From: Acidimicrobiia bacterium
Lineage (GTDB): Bacteria; Actinomycetota; Acidimicrobiia; Spongiisociales; UBA5794
DNA: 17,884 nt
Direction: 5' to 3'
NCBI GenBank assembly: GCA_013695075.1
Contig: JACDBE010000216.1
Span: forward strand, 1 to 17,884
This document shows, in pieces, positions 6,027 through 14,027 of this stretch. The position numbers and the translations under genes are program-made. The first letter of the stretch is position 1, and the number at the start of each line of letters is the position of its first letter. The notes under the pieces are model-generated. The model was not told the DNA's origin. It did not search any database and saw only the letters and a list, made by a program, of their open reading frames with translations.

Positions 6027-7934
6027 ATGTCTGCAGCACCCACCGCCACCGACCATGCCCCCGCCAAGGACGGTCCCACCGGAGCGTTGCTGCCCCTGAC
6101 CATTGGGGCCATCGGGGTCGTCTACGGCGACATCGGGACCAGCCCGCTGTACTCGCTGCGGGAGACGTTCGCCGAACACCACAACATCCCGGTCACCGAC
6201 AGCACCGTGCTGGGGGCGCTGTCGCTGATCTTCTGGTCACTGGTCATCGTCGTGTTCCTCAAGTACGTCATGGTGGTGATGCGCGCCGACAACCACGGCG
6301 AGGGGGGCATCGTGGCGCTGACGGCGCTGGTGGCTCCCACCGAGGCCGACCGCAACCGGCGTCGCCTGCTGGTGATGCTCGGTCTGTTCGGGGCGGCCAT
6401 GCTGTACGGCGACGGGGCGATCACCCCCGCCATCTCGGTGCTGTCCGCCGTCGAGGGGGTGGAGCTGGCCACCCCGGCGCTGGCCCGCTACGTGGTCCCC
6501 GCCGCCGTCGTCATCCTGGTGGCGCTGTTCTCCATCCAGAAGCGCGGTACCGCCGTCGTCGGCAAGCTCTTCGGGCCGGTGATGCTGGTGTGGTTCGGGG
6601 TGATCGCTCTGCTCGGTTTGCTCCGGGTGATGGACGACCCCGGCGTGGTCGCCGCCGTCAACCCGTTCTACGCCGTGCAGTACTTCGCCCAGTACACCAC
6701 CCGGGCGTTCATCTCGTTGGGTGGGGTGGTGCTGGTGGTCACCGGCGGCGAGGCCCTGTACGCCGATCTGGGCCACTTCGGCTCGAGGGCAATCGGGCGG
6801 GGCTGGATCGCCGTGGTGATGCCCGCCCTCCTGCTCAACTACGCCGGCCAGGGCGCCTTGCTACTGGAGGACGCCGATGCGGTGCGCAGCCCGTTCTTCC
6901 TGCTCGCCCCCGAGTGGGCGCTCTATCCGCTCATCGCCCTGGCCACCGCCGCCACCATCATCGCCAGCCAGGCTCTCATCTCCGGGGTCTTCTCGCTGAC
7001 CAACCAGGCGGTGCAGCTCGACTTCATCCCCCGCATGGTGGTGCGGCACACCTCCGCGGAGGCACACGGGCAGGTGTACGTACCCTCGGTGAACTGGGGG
7101 CTGCTGGTGGCCTGTGTCGGGCTGGTAGTGGGTTTCGGCAGCTCCGCCAACCTGGCCTCGGCCTACGGGGTAGCGGTCACCGCCACCATGCTGATTACCA
7201 GCGTCCTGATAGCCGTGTACGCCCGGGAGCATTGGGGGTGGAGCCGGGCCAAGGTGGCCACCGTCATCGGTGGCTTCATGGTGGTCGACCTGGCCTTCCT
7301 CGGCTCCAACGTGATCAAGATCCCCTCCGGCGGCTGGTTCCCGCTGGTGCTGGGCGCCCTGCTGTACGGGCTGATGACCACCTGGCGCAAGGGCAGGGCA
7401 CACGTCGCCAAGGCGTTGCGCCGTGGCGAACAGCCGCTCCCCGCTCTCATCTCCAGCATCGCCCGCAACCCCAAGGTGCGCCGCATCGACGGGACTGGGG
7501 TGTACCTGTTCCCCAACCAGGGCCGGGTGCCTCCGGCCTTTCTGGCCAACCTGCGGCACAACGACGCCGTCCACGAGTCGGTGGTCTTCCTGGCGGTGCG
7601 GACCCAGACGGTCCCTCGGGTGCACCGCGCCCGGCGCGACGAGATCACCCACCTGGGCAGTGGCTTCTACCAGGTGGTGCTGAGCTACGGGTTCATGGAG
7701 GATCCCGATATCCCTGCCGAGCTGGGACATCTCATGGCCGAGATCGCCTTCGACCCTTTGCACACCACCTACTTTCTCGGCAAGGAGTCGATGGTCACCC
7801 GGCCCGGCGTCGGGCTGGGAACCTGGGCGGAGCGAACGTTCCAGTTCATGCACCGCAACGCCCGCAGCGCAGCCGCCTACTTCAAGCTGCCCACCGACCG
7901 CGTCGTGGAGATCGGCACCACGGTGGACATCTGA
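6027..7934 (+). CDS. kup: KUP-family potassium uptake transporter
   Basis: This 635-residue inner-membrane K+ transporter of the KUP/HAK/KT family is probably a K+/H+ symporter. The family hallmarks are clear: GVVYGDIGTSPLY (30-42, with the conserved Asp35 of the first membrane segment) and the loop GEGGIVALTALV (91-102). About twelve hydrophobic segments follow to roughly residue 455, including the segment with GGEALYADLGHFG and one with NQAVQLDFIPRM. The C-terminal cytoplasmic domain (about 460-635) includes TGVYLFPN and the typical ending with PTDRVVEIGTTVDI. Length matches the family (E. coli Kup is 622). The ATG at 6027 has only a weak AGGG 12 nt upstream. A -10-like TAGGGT at 6010-6015 suggests a very short leader. 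It is the only plus-strand gene in the 12 kb from pnp to proS. It converges on the RidA-like gene, with 36 nt between stops. Confidence 0.96.
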   Translation: MSAAPTATDHAPAKDGPTGALLPLTIGAIGVVYGDIGTSPLYSLRETFAEHHNIPVTDSTVLGALSLIFWSLVIVVFLKYVMVVMRADNHGEGGIVALTALVAPTEADRNRRRLLVMLGLFGAAMLYGDGAITPAISVLSAVEGVELATPALARYVVPAAVVILVALFSIQKRGTAVVGKLFGPVMLVWFGVIALLGLLRVMDDPGVVAAVNPFYAVQYFAQYTTRAFISLGGVVLVVTGGEALYADLGHFGSRAIGRGWIAVVMPALLLNYAGQGALLLEDADAVRSPFFLLAPEWALYPLIALATAATIIASQALISGVFSLTNQAVQLDFIPRMVVRHTSAEAHGQVYVPSVNWGLLVACVGLVVGFGSSANLASAYGVAVTATMLITSVLIAVYAREHWGWSRAKVATVIGGFMVVDLAFLGSNVIKIPSGGWFPLVLGALLYGLMTTWRKGRAHVAKALRRGEQPLPALISSIARNPKVRRIDGTGVYLFPNQGRVPPAFLANLRHNDAVHESVVFLAVRTQTVPRVHRARRDEITHLGSGFYQVVLSYGFMEDPDIPAELGHLMAEIAFDPLHTTYFLGKESMVTRPGVGLGTWAERTFQFMHRNARSAAAYFKLPTDRVVEIGTTVDI

Positions 7935-7970
7935 CGGCGGCAGTCACCTGCCGGAGGAACTACCGCCGGT

Positions 7971-8369
7971 TCAACCTGCCGGTTCCCCGGTGACAACGGC
8001 CTCCACCTCCAGCTCGACCAGCCACGCCGGGTCGAGCAGAGCGGCCACCACCACCATCGTCGCCGCCGGGGAGGCGGCGGCGAACAGCTCGGCGTGGGCC
8101 CGGCCCGCCTCGTCGGCGTCGGCGGCGTCGACCAGGAACATCCGGGTGCGCACCACGTGCTCGGCGGTGGCGCCCAGCTGGGCCATGGCGGCCAGGGCGA
8201 TCTCCCCGCAGCGCAGCAGCTGCCGGTATGCCCCCAACGCCACTTCGGCACCGGCAGGTGGCACCGGGGCGGTGCCGGCAACGATCACCCGGTCGCCAAC
8301 CCGCACCGCTCGGCTGAAGCCGTAGCGCGCCTCGAAGGGCGAACCCGAGGAAACGCCGCGGCGGGTCAC
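7971..8369 (-). CDS. RidA/YjgF/UK114-like protein lacking the catalytic arginine
   Basis: This 132-residue protein has the chorismate-mutase-like RidA fold, including YGFSRAVRVGDRVIVAGTAPV (16-36; read as two blocks), TRMFLVDAADADEAGRAHAE and the last strand LVELEVEAVV (117-126). Canonical RidA hydrolyses reactive enamine/imine intermediates using an Arg in a P-x-R-[ST] motif. Here that motif reads P101-A-A103-T104, so the Arg is Ala and the standard deaminase activity is not expected. It may belong to one of the Rid subfamilies that lack this residue. The start is GTG at 8369, sharing GTGA with the ribF stop (8369-8366), so it is the last gene of the translationally coupled block. The shared frame with ribF argues for co-expression, not for a flavin role. 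Confidence 0.85.
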   Translation of the reverse strand: MTRRGVSSGSPFEARYGFSRAVRVGDRVIVAGTAPVPPAGAEVALGAYRQLLRCGEIALAAMAQLGATAEHVVRTRMFLVDAADADEAGRAHAELFAAASPAATMVVVAALLDPAWLVELEVEAVVTGEPAG

Positions 8370-9313
8370 GTCGGCGAGCCGGCGTCGACGGCGAGCAATC
8401 GAGCCGCCTCGGCGACGTCCCGCCCGATCTGGGCGGCAAGTTCATCGACCCCGTCGAACCGCCGCTCGTCGCGTATTCGGGCGACGAACTCGACCTCCAT
8501 GGCCTGGTCGTACAGATCGCGGTCGGAGTCGAGCAGGTGTACCTCGAGCACCTCGGTGTCGCCGGCGAAGGTAGGACGGACCCCGACGTTGGCGGCACCG
8601 GGTGCGTTGCCGTCGTCGAGGCGGACCCATACCGCGTACACCCCCCGCTTGGGCAGCGCCTGGCGGGGACTCAGCTCCAGGTTGGCGGTGGGGAAGCCGA
8701 TGGAACGGCCCCGTCCGTCGCCGCGAGCGACGGTGCCGGCAACGGCGAACCGTCGCCCCAGGATTCTCCCGGCTTCGCCAAGGTCTCCCTCGGCCAGGGC
8801 GGCGCGGATGGCGGAGGCACGGAAGGGACCGTCGGCGTCGCCCACCAGCGCCATCGGGGTCACCATGAACCCGTGGGTGGTTCCCAGCTCCCGCAGCAGA
8901 GCGACGTCGCCCTCCTGCCGGTATCCGAAGCGGAAGTCCTCCCCCACCGACACCACGGCACACTCCAGCGCCTCGACCAGCACCTCCACCACAAAGCGCT
9001 CGGCGCTCAATCGGCGCAGCTCATCGTCGAAGTCGAGCACCGCCACCGCGTCGACACCAAGGGCGGCGAACTGGTCGAGCTGCTGGTCGAGGGTGGTGAG
9101 CCGCGGCGGCACCCGCTCGGGGGCCAGCACCTCCGCCGGGTGGGAGCGGAAGGTGACCACGGTGAGGGCCAGGTCCCGTTCCCCGGCCTGCTCGCCTAGG
9201 GCGCCGATGATCGCCCGGTGCCCACGATGCACCCCGTCGTACACCCCGATGGTGGCCGCCGCCCGCCGCTCCGGGTGCGGCCAGGAGCCGTGGGGGCCGA
9301 CGACCAGGTTCAC
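8366..9313 (-). CDS. ribF: Bifunctional riboflavin kinase / FMN adenylyltransferase
   Basis: This 315-residue enzyme converts riboflavin to FMN and then FAD. The N-terminal adenylyltransferase domain carries GVYDGVHRGH (23-32; the common Phe is Tyr here), VTFRSHPAEVL, VGEDFRFGYRQEGD (123-136) and the ASAIR motif (166-170), close to the family's SSSRIR. The C-terminal riboflavin kinase domain carries GDGRGRSIGFPTANLEL (198-214), NVGVRPTF (242-249), and EVHLLD with the catalytic-type Glu257. The chosen start is GTG at 9313, which shares GTGA with the truB stop (9313-9310) and places the N terminus correctly. An open frame continues upstream to 9703 but only as a shadow of truB. GAGG about 10 nt upstream may help initiation. 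The stop overlaps the RidA-like start in the same way. Confidence 0.95.
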   Translation of the reverse strand: MNLVVGPHGSWPHPERRAAATIGVYDGVHRGHRAIIGALGEQAGERDLALTVVTFRSHPAEVLAPERVPPRLTTLDQQLDQFAALGVDAVAVLDFDDELRRLSAERFVVEVLVEALECAVVSVGEDFRFGYRQEGDVALLRELGTTHGFMVTPMALVGDADGPFRASAIRAALAEGDLGEAGRILGRRFAVAGTVARGDGRGRSIGFPTANLELSPRQALPKRGVYAVWVRLDDGNAPGAANVGVRPTFAGDTEVLEVHLLDSDRDLYDQAMEVEFVARIRDERRFDGVDELAAQIGRDVAEAARLLAVDAGSPT

Positions 9314-10209
9314 GGCAGTACCACCTCGGGACGGGCCCGGGCACGATCGAGCGCATACAACGCCAGCAGGGTCCCGGCGTCGTCCACCACCCGCACGACA
9401 CCGTCCCCGGCTGCTTGGCCGCCCAGTGCCGCCCGAGGAAACGCCATCCCCCGCAGCACTCCCTGAGCCGTGGCCGCGTCCACGGTGACCACTGGCAGGT
9501 CGGGGAGCCCGGCAGCCGGCGGCAACACCAGGTCGTCGAGCTCCCCCGCCTCGGCGGCGGCGGCCACCGCCTCGATGGGGTGAGCCGACTCGACGCGATG
9601 ACTCCCGATGGCGGTGCGGCGCAGGGCGATGAGATGGGCCCGCCCTCCCAACGCCTGCGCCATGTCGTCGGCCAAGGTGCGGATGTAGGTGCCGGTGGAG
9701 CACCGCACCGAGAAGGTGACCTCCGGGTAGTGGCAGGGGGCGAAATCGATCATGTCCAGGGCATGGATGGTGACCGGGCGGGCCTGGCGCTCCACCTCGA
9801 CGCCCTGGCGGGCCATGGCATAGAGACGACGCCCGCCTACCCGCCGCGCCGACACCATGGGCGGGGTTTGCAGGATGGGGCCGGTGAACCGCCCCATGAC
9901 GGCGGCCACGTCGCTCTCGTCGACATCCATCTCCTCACGGGAGAGCACGGCGCCATCGGCATCGAGGGTGTCGGTGGCCACCCCGAAGCGGGCGGTGGCC
10001 AGGTACTCCTTGGGCGCCTCCTGGACGAAGCGGAGCAGGCGGGTGACCTTCCCCAACGCCACCACCAGCAGCCCGGTGGCCATCGGGTCCAGGGTGCCGG
10101 CATGGCCCACCTTCTTCTGTCCCACGATGCCCCGCACCTTGGCCACCACGTCGTGCGAGGTCCACGCTTGTGGCTTGTCGATCAACAGGAACCCATCGAC
10201 CCGGCTCAC
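9310..10209 (-). CDS. truB: tRNA pseudouridine-55 synthase
   Basis: This 299-residue enzyme makes pseudouridine 55 in the T-loop of tRNAs. It starts with the typical GFLLIDKPQAWTSHDVV (6-22) and contains the catalytic segment KKVGHAGTLDPMATGLL (32-48), with the nucleophile Asp41. The family blocks LLRFVQEAPKEYLATARFG, QTPPMVSARRVGGRRLY (with the conserved S-A-x-[KR]) and RCSTGTYIRTLADD follow. A small C-terminal domain after about residue 215 (VVTVDAATAQGVLRG) looks like the PUA-like extension of actinobacterial TruB. The start is GTG at 10209, sharing GTGA with the nrnA-like stop; longer upstream frames are out of family. It sits in the conserved rbfA-nrnA-truB-ribF order. Confidence 0.96.
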   Translation of the reverse strand: MSRVDGFLLIDKPQAWTSHDVVAKVRGIVGQKKVGHAGTLDPMATGLLVVALGKVTRLLRFVQEAPKEYLATARFGVATDTLDADGAVLSREEMDVDESDVAAVMGRFTGPILQTPPMVSARRVGGRRLYAMARQGVEVERQARPVTIHALDMIDFAPCHYPEVTFSVRCSTGTYIRTLADDMAQALGGRAHLIALRRTAIGSHRVESAHPIEAVAAAAEAGELDDLVLPPAAGLPDLPVVTVDAATAQGVLRGMAFPRAALGGQAAGDGVVRVVDDAGTLLALYALDRARARPEVVLP

Positions 10210-11162
10210 CCCATCGCCTCCCGCACCCGTTCGATGGTCTCGTCGATGGTGCCGGTGGCGGTGAAACCCGATGCGTTGCGGTGGCCGCCGCCACCAAGGA
10301 TGCCGGCGACGGTGGACACGTCGATCTTGCCCCGGGACCGCAGGCTGCCCTTGGTGGTGGTGGCGTCCAGCTGACGGAGCAGCAGGGCAACCTCGGCCTC
10401 CTCGGCGATCCGGATGAGGTCGATGAGCCCATCCGCCTGCTCGTAGGTGACCCCGGCGGCGGCCAGGTCGGCGGCGGTGAGACTGGACCACACCAGCGAA
10501 CGCTCCGGTTCGAGGGTGGCCCGGCCGAGCACGGTGGCGGCCAACCGCAGGAAACCGAATGGCACCTCGGCGAACAGATGCTGGCCGATGCGGTCCGGAG
10601 ACACCCCGGCCTCGAGCAGGTCGGCGGCGATGCGGTGTACCTCGGGGCTGGTCGAGGAGTACTGGAATCGGCCGGTGTCGGTGACGATGCCGGCGTACAG
10701 CGCCTCCGCCACCTGACGGTCGACCGGCCAGCGCAGCTGGGTGAGCACCCGGGCCACCATCTGGGCGGTGGCCCCGGCGTCGGGATCGATCCAGGCGACG
10801 TCGCCGAAGGCCTGGTGGGTGAGATGGTGGTCGATGACGGCCACCGCCCCGGCGCGCTCGATCAACGGGGCGGCGCTCCCCAGCCTGCTGGCCTCGGCGC
10901 AGTCCACCACCACCAGCAGGTCGAACGCCTCAGGGAGGCGGGTGGGCGGTACCAATCCCTCGGCGTCGAGAAAGCGCAGCGTGTGGGGCACCACGAACGG
11001 CTCCCCGAAGGTGGACCACGCCTCCCTGCCGGACAGCCGGGCGCTGCGCCCCAAGGCGATCATCGACCCCAGGGCATCGCCGTCCGGGCCGACGTGGCCC
11101 ACGGTGACGATGCTGCCGGCCCTGGCGATGGCGGCGGTGACTGCCTCGATACCCTGGATCAT
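10206..11162 (-). CDS. nrnA: DHH/DHHA1 phosphoesterase, NrnA-like (nano-RNase / pAp phosphatase)
   Basis: This 318-residue two-domain phosphoesterase is of the type that degrades very short RNA (and in some species c-di-nucleotide-derived dinucleotides) and removes the 3' phosphate of pAp. The metal-binding DHH domain shows GHVGPDGDALGSM (22-34), VVVDCAE (84-90), VIDHH (109-113) and GIVTDTGRFQYSS (158-170). The DHHA1 substrate domain ends with VAGILGGGGHRNASGF (285-300), in which GGGGH is the conserved loop. Length is that of B. subtilis/M. tuberculosis NrnA (about 313-336). The ATG at 11162 overlaps the rbfA stop (ATGA, 11162-11159). Its place between rbfA and truB is conserved in many Gram-positive bacteria. 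Specificity between pAp, nano-RNA and c-di-AMP products cannot be told from sequence. Confidence 0.93.
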   Translation of the reverse strand: MIQGIEAVTAAIARAGSIVTVGHVGPDGDALGSMIALGRSARLSGREAWSTFGEPFVVPHTLRFLDAEGLVPPTRLPEAFDLLVVVDCAEASRLGSAAPLIERAGAVAVIDHHLTHQAFGDVAWIDPDAGATAQMVARVLTQLRWPVDRQVAEALYAGIVTDTGRFQYSSTSPEVHRIAADLLEAGVSPDRIGQHLFAEVPFGFLRLAATVLGRATLEPERSLVWSSLTAADLAAAGVTYEQADGLIDLIRIAEEAEVALLLRQLDATTTKGSLRSRGKIDVSTVAGILGGGGHRNASGFTATGTIDETIERVREAMG

Positions 11163-11545
11163 CGCGGCTCACCGTCTGGATCGTCGACGGTCACCGGAGG
11201 CTCCTGCTCCAGGTCGTGCAGGATTTGCGACAGCCGCAGGCCGCGGGCCACCGCCTCGTCGGGTACGAAGGTGAGCACCGGGGTGTACTTCAGCCGAACC
11301 TGCCCTCCCACTCGGGACTGGACGTGGGGGGCGGCGTGGGCCAAGCCGGTGGCGGTCTCCCGCAGCTCCTCCTCCGTACCCATCGCCGAATAGAACACCG
11401 TGGCCTGGCGCAGGTCGGGAGCGGTATCGACCCCGGTGACGGTGACGAACCCGATGCGGGGGTCCTTGAGCAGGGCCACCTCTTCGGCGACGACCTCGCG
11501 CAGTAGCTCATCCACCTTGCGCATCCGTGATGACCGACCCTTCAT
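11159..11545 (-). CDS. rbfA: 30S ribosome-binding factor A
   Basis: This 128-residue KH-fold protein helps mature the 17S/16S rRNA 5' end and the 30S subunit, especially in the cold. Recognisable parts are the N-terminal helix SRMRKVDELLREVVAEEV (6-23), the strand block DPRIGFVTVTGVDTAPDLRQA (28-48, read as two parts) and ATVFYSAMG. The LRLKYTP-type segment is present as VRLKYTPVLTF, and the final SQILHDLEQE is there. It ends in a short acidic tail. The ATG at 11545 overlaps the DUF503 stop (ATGA, 11545-11542); an open frame further upstream is only a shadow of the DUF503 gene. Family length is about 120-130. It is cotranscribed with infB and truB, as in most bacteria. Confidence 0.95.
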   Translation of the reverse strand: MKGRSSRMRKVDELLREVVAEEVALLKDPRIGFVTVTGVDTAPDLRQATVFYSAMGTEEELRETATGLAHAAPHVQSRVGGQVRLKYTPVLTFVPDEAVARGLRLSQILHDLEQEPPVTVDDPDGEPR

Positions 11546-11835
11546 GGCACCATCTCCACCGGGGTGGCGGCGATGGCCAGCACCTCGACGTCCTGGCGCT
11601 GGTGGAACCATCGCTCGATGGCATGCATCATCCTGGTGAGATGACCGGCCTCGCCGGACACGGCGGCGACACCCAAGGTGGCCCGCTGCCACTTGTCCAG
11701 GTCGTCGACCTCGGCCACGGCGACCCGGAAGGTGGCGGTGAGCTGGGAGATCACCGACTTGACGGTGTGGCGTTTCTCCTTGAGCGACCGGGCGCCCCGG
11801 ATGCGGAGCTCGACGCGGAGGGCGACGACGTGCAT
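11542..11835 (-). CDS. ylxP: DUF503 family protein (YlxP-like)
   Basis: This 97-residue protein belongs to the DUF503/YlxP family, which is almost always encoded between infB and rbfA in Gram-positive bacteria and has no established biochemical role. Visible family features are the first strand MHVVALRVELRI, the conserved helix start ARSLKEKRHTVKSVISQL (15-32) and VAVAEVDDLDKWQRATLGVAAVSG (38-61, in parts). The last strand is VEVLAIAAT. The fold is thought to be ferredoxin-like. It begins 12 nt after the infB stop without a clear Shine-Dalgarno sequence, so reinitiation after infB is likely. Its own stop overlaps rbfA by 4 nt. The context suggests a role in ribosome maturation or initiation, which is inference. 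Confidence 0.92.
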   Translation of the reverse strand: MHVVALRVELRIRGARSLKEKRHTVKSVISQLTATFRVAVAEVDDLDKWQRATLGVAAVSGEAGHLTRMMHAIERWFHQRQDVEVLAIAATPVEMVP

Positions 11836-11847
11836 CAGCCGGGGCGA

Positions 11848-13971
11848 TCAGGTTCGGGCCACTTGCCTGATCTCGTACGACTCGACGAAGTCGCCTTCCT
11901 TGATGTCGCGGAAGTTTTCGAGACCGATGCCGCACTCGAAACCGGTGGTGACCGTGGCCACGTCGTCCTTGAACCGGCGCAGCGAGGCGATACGCCCGTC
12001 GTAGACCACCACCCCGTCGCGCACCAGGCGCGCCCTGGCGTTGCGGTTGATCTCACCGTCGGTGACGTACGAGCCGGCGATGGTGCCGAAGCGGGGCGAG
12101 CGGAAGGTGGCCCTGACCTCGGCAGATCCCAGGAACGTCTCCACCTGCTCGGGAGCCAGCTCACCCACCAGCAGCGATTCCACGTCCTCGAGCAGCTCGT
12201 AGATGATGGGAAAGGTGCGGATGTCGATGCCCAGCTCTCTGGCGGTCTTGCGGGCCCCGGCGTCTGGGCGGGTGTTGAAACCGTAGATCAACGCCCCCGA
12301 CGCCTCGGCCAGGGTGACGTCGTTCTCGGTGATGCCGCCGACGCCGGCGTGGATGACGTGCACCGAGGCGTCCGCCCGCTTGATCTTGGCAACGGCGTCC
12401 CGTATCGCCTCCAGCGACCCGTGGGCGTCGGCCTTGACCACGATGCGCAGCTCGGCATCGTCCTGGGTGCGCAGCTGCTCCAGCAGCTGACCCAGCCGCT
12501 CGGTTGCGGTGGGGACTATGAGGTCCTGGGTGCGCTGCACGTGGACCCGCTCGGCGGCGAGCTTGCGGGCGGTGCGCTCGTTGCGCACCACCTCGAACAT
12601 GTCGCCGGCGGAAGGGATCTCATCCCATCCCATCACCAGCGCCGGAGCGCTGGGCCCGGCCTTGGTCAGCCTGGTGCCGTTCTCGTCGAACAGCGCCCTC
12701 ACCCTCCCCGGAACGGCTCCGGCGACGATGGCGTCACCAGCCTTGAGGGTTCCCCGTTGCACGATGACGGTGGCCACCGGGCCCCGGCCCACCTCGAGCT
12801 GGCTCTCGATGACGGTGCCCACCGCCGGCGCTGACGGGTTGGCGGTGAGTTCGGCCACCTCGGCCACCAGGGAGACCATTTCCAGCAGTTCGTCGACGCC
12901 GAGCCCGTCGAGGGCGGACACCTCGGCGGACACCACATCGCCACCGAGGTCCTCCACTACGATCTCGTGCTGGGTGAGTTCGGCCCGCACCGTGTTGGGG
13001 TCGGCGGTGGGCAGGTCGATCTTGTTGATGGCCACGATGATGGGCACCCCGGCCGCCCTGGCGTGGTTGATAGCTTCCACCGTCTGCGGCATGACGCCGT
13101 CGTCGGCGGCGACCACCAGGATGACGATGTCGGTGACGTTGGCGCCCCGGGCTCGCAGCGCAGTGAAGGCTTCGTGACCGGGAGTGTCGATGAAGGTGAT
13201 GGTCTGCCCATCGGCGGTGGCCACCTGGTAGGCGCCGATGTGCTGGGTGATGCCGCCGGCCTCGCCGGCGACCACGTTGGCGGTGCGGATGGTGTCGAGC
13301 AGCTTGGTCTTGCCGTGATCGACGTGACCCATGACGGTGACCACCGGCGGGCGTGGCACCAGGCTGGCGGGATCGTCGACGTACTCGACGGTGTGCGGGC
13401 CGCGGGCCTCCTCGACCTCCTCGGGTGCGGCCTCGTCAACCAGCACCTGGAACCCGAAGCGGGCTCCGAGCGGCTCGAGGGCGGCGACAGGGATGGCGGC
13501 ACCACCGGGGACCATCTCCCCCATGACCATCAACGCCTTGACGACCTCTCCGGTTCGCTCGCCGATGTGGCGAGCGAACTCGGCGGCGGTGGCGCCCTCG
13601 GAAACGGCGATGATCCGCTCCTCGTCCTCGGTGGCGGCGGGGACTTCGGCCGGTTGCGTCCACGCCGGCCCTGTCGGTGCCACTGCCTGCTCGGTGACGG
13701 GCGGGGACGTCGCCGGCTCGGCGGGAGACGCCGCCGGTTCGCCCTCCGTCTCCGGCCCCTCGCTTACCGCCGCGGGCGGGGTGTCGGCGGGCTGGTCTGC
13801 CGCAGTGTCGGTGGCTTCGTCGTACGACAGCCGTACCAGAGCGACGGAGTCATCGTCCAGCCCCGAGGATGCGGTCTTGGCGTCGATGCCCAGCTCGTGG
13901 ACGCGCTCCAGCACATCCTTGGAGTCCTGTCCAAGTTCCCGTGCCAGCTCGTAGACCCGTAGCTTCGCCAA
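11848..13971 (-). CDS. infB: Translation initiation factor IF-2
   Basis: This 707-residue GTPase places initiator fMet-tRNA on the 30S subunit and promotes subunit joining. It starts with the IF2N motif MAKLRVYELARELG (1-14). An Ala/Pro/Glu-rich linker (about 52-118) and a second IF2N-like module (about 120-180) follow. The G domain is complete: GHVDHGKT (215-222), GGITQHIG (239-246), DTPGH (262-266), NKID (316-319) and SALDGLG. Domains II, III and the C-terminal fMet-tRNA domain (FRSPRFGTIAGSYVTDG, then EIRQVART) follow. The linker is short and acidic; mycobacterial and Streptomyces IF2 are about 200-300 residues longer with basic or Gly-rich linkers. The start is TTG at 13971, justified by a near-perfect GGAGGTGA six nt upstream and the family N terminus. 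It lies 56 nt after nusA, with no ylxR gene between them. Confidence 0.97.
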   Translation of the reverse strand: MAKLRVYELARELGQDSKDVLERVHELGIDAKTASSGLDDDSVALVRLSYDEATDTAADQPADTPPAAVSEGPETEGEPAASPAEPATSPPVTEQAVAPTGPAWTQPAEVPAATEDEERIIAVSEGATAAEFARHIGERTGEVVKALMVMGEMVPGGAAIPVAALEPLGARFGFQVLVDEAAPEEVEEARGPHTVEYVDDPASLVPRPPVVTVMGHVDHGKTKLLDTIRTANVVAGEAGGITQHIGAYQVATADGQTITFIDTPGHEAFTALRARGANVTDIVILVVAADDGVMPQTVEAINHARAAGVPIIVAINKIDLPTADPNTVRAELTQHEIVVEDLGGDVVSAEVSALDGLGVDELLEMVSLVAEVAELTANPSAPAVGTVIESQLEVGRGPVATVIVQRGTLKAGDAIVAGAVPGRVRALFDENGTRLTKAGPSAPALVMGWDEIPSAGDMFEVVRNERTARKLAAERVHVQRTQDLIVPTATERLGQLLEQLRTQDDAELRIVVKADAHGSLEAIRDAVAKIKRADASVHVIHAGVGGITENDVTLAEASGALIYGFNTRPDAGARKTARELGIDIRTFPIIYELLEDVESLLVGELAPEQVETFLGSAEVRATFRSPRFGTIAGSYVTDGEINRNARARLVRDGVVVYDGRIASLRRFKDDVATVTTGFECGIGLENFRDIKEGDFVESYEIRQVART

Positions 13972-14027
13972 CCGTCACCTCCGGTAATCCGGTAAGGCCC
14001 TGTCAGGGCATTGTGCCATCCGGACCG

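Noticed and set aside
5948..7993. 681-codon plus-strand frame covering kup
   Set aside because: It is an alternative frame of kup with Arg/Gly/Pro-rich junk composition; the kup frame carries all conserved motifs.
8094..9488. 464-codon plus-strand frame over the RidA-like gene, ribF and truB
   Set aside because: It is an antisense shadow with Ser/Arg/Thr-rich low complexity.
9314..9703. Upstream extension of ribF
   Set aside because: It runs inside truB and adds non-family residues; the GTG at 9313 overlapping the truB stop gives the correct N terminus.
11527..12834. 435-codon plus-strand frame over the DUF503 gene and infB
   Set aside because: It is antisense to well-supported genes, with no recognisable domain or ribosome site.
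13997..14009. GCCCTGTCAGGGC palindrome after nusA as a terminator
   Set aside because: It is short, with no T-rich tail, and infB with its strong ribosome site follows at once, so read-through is needed.
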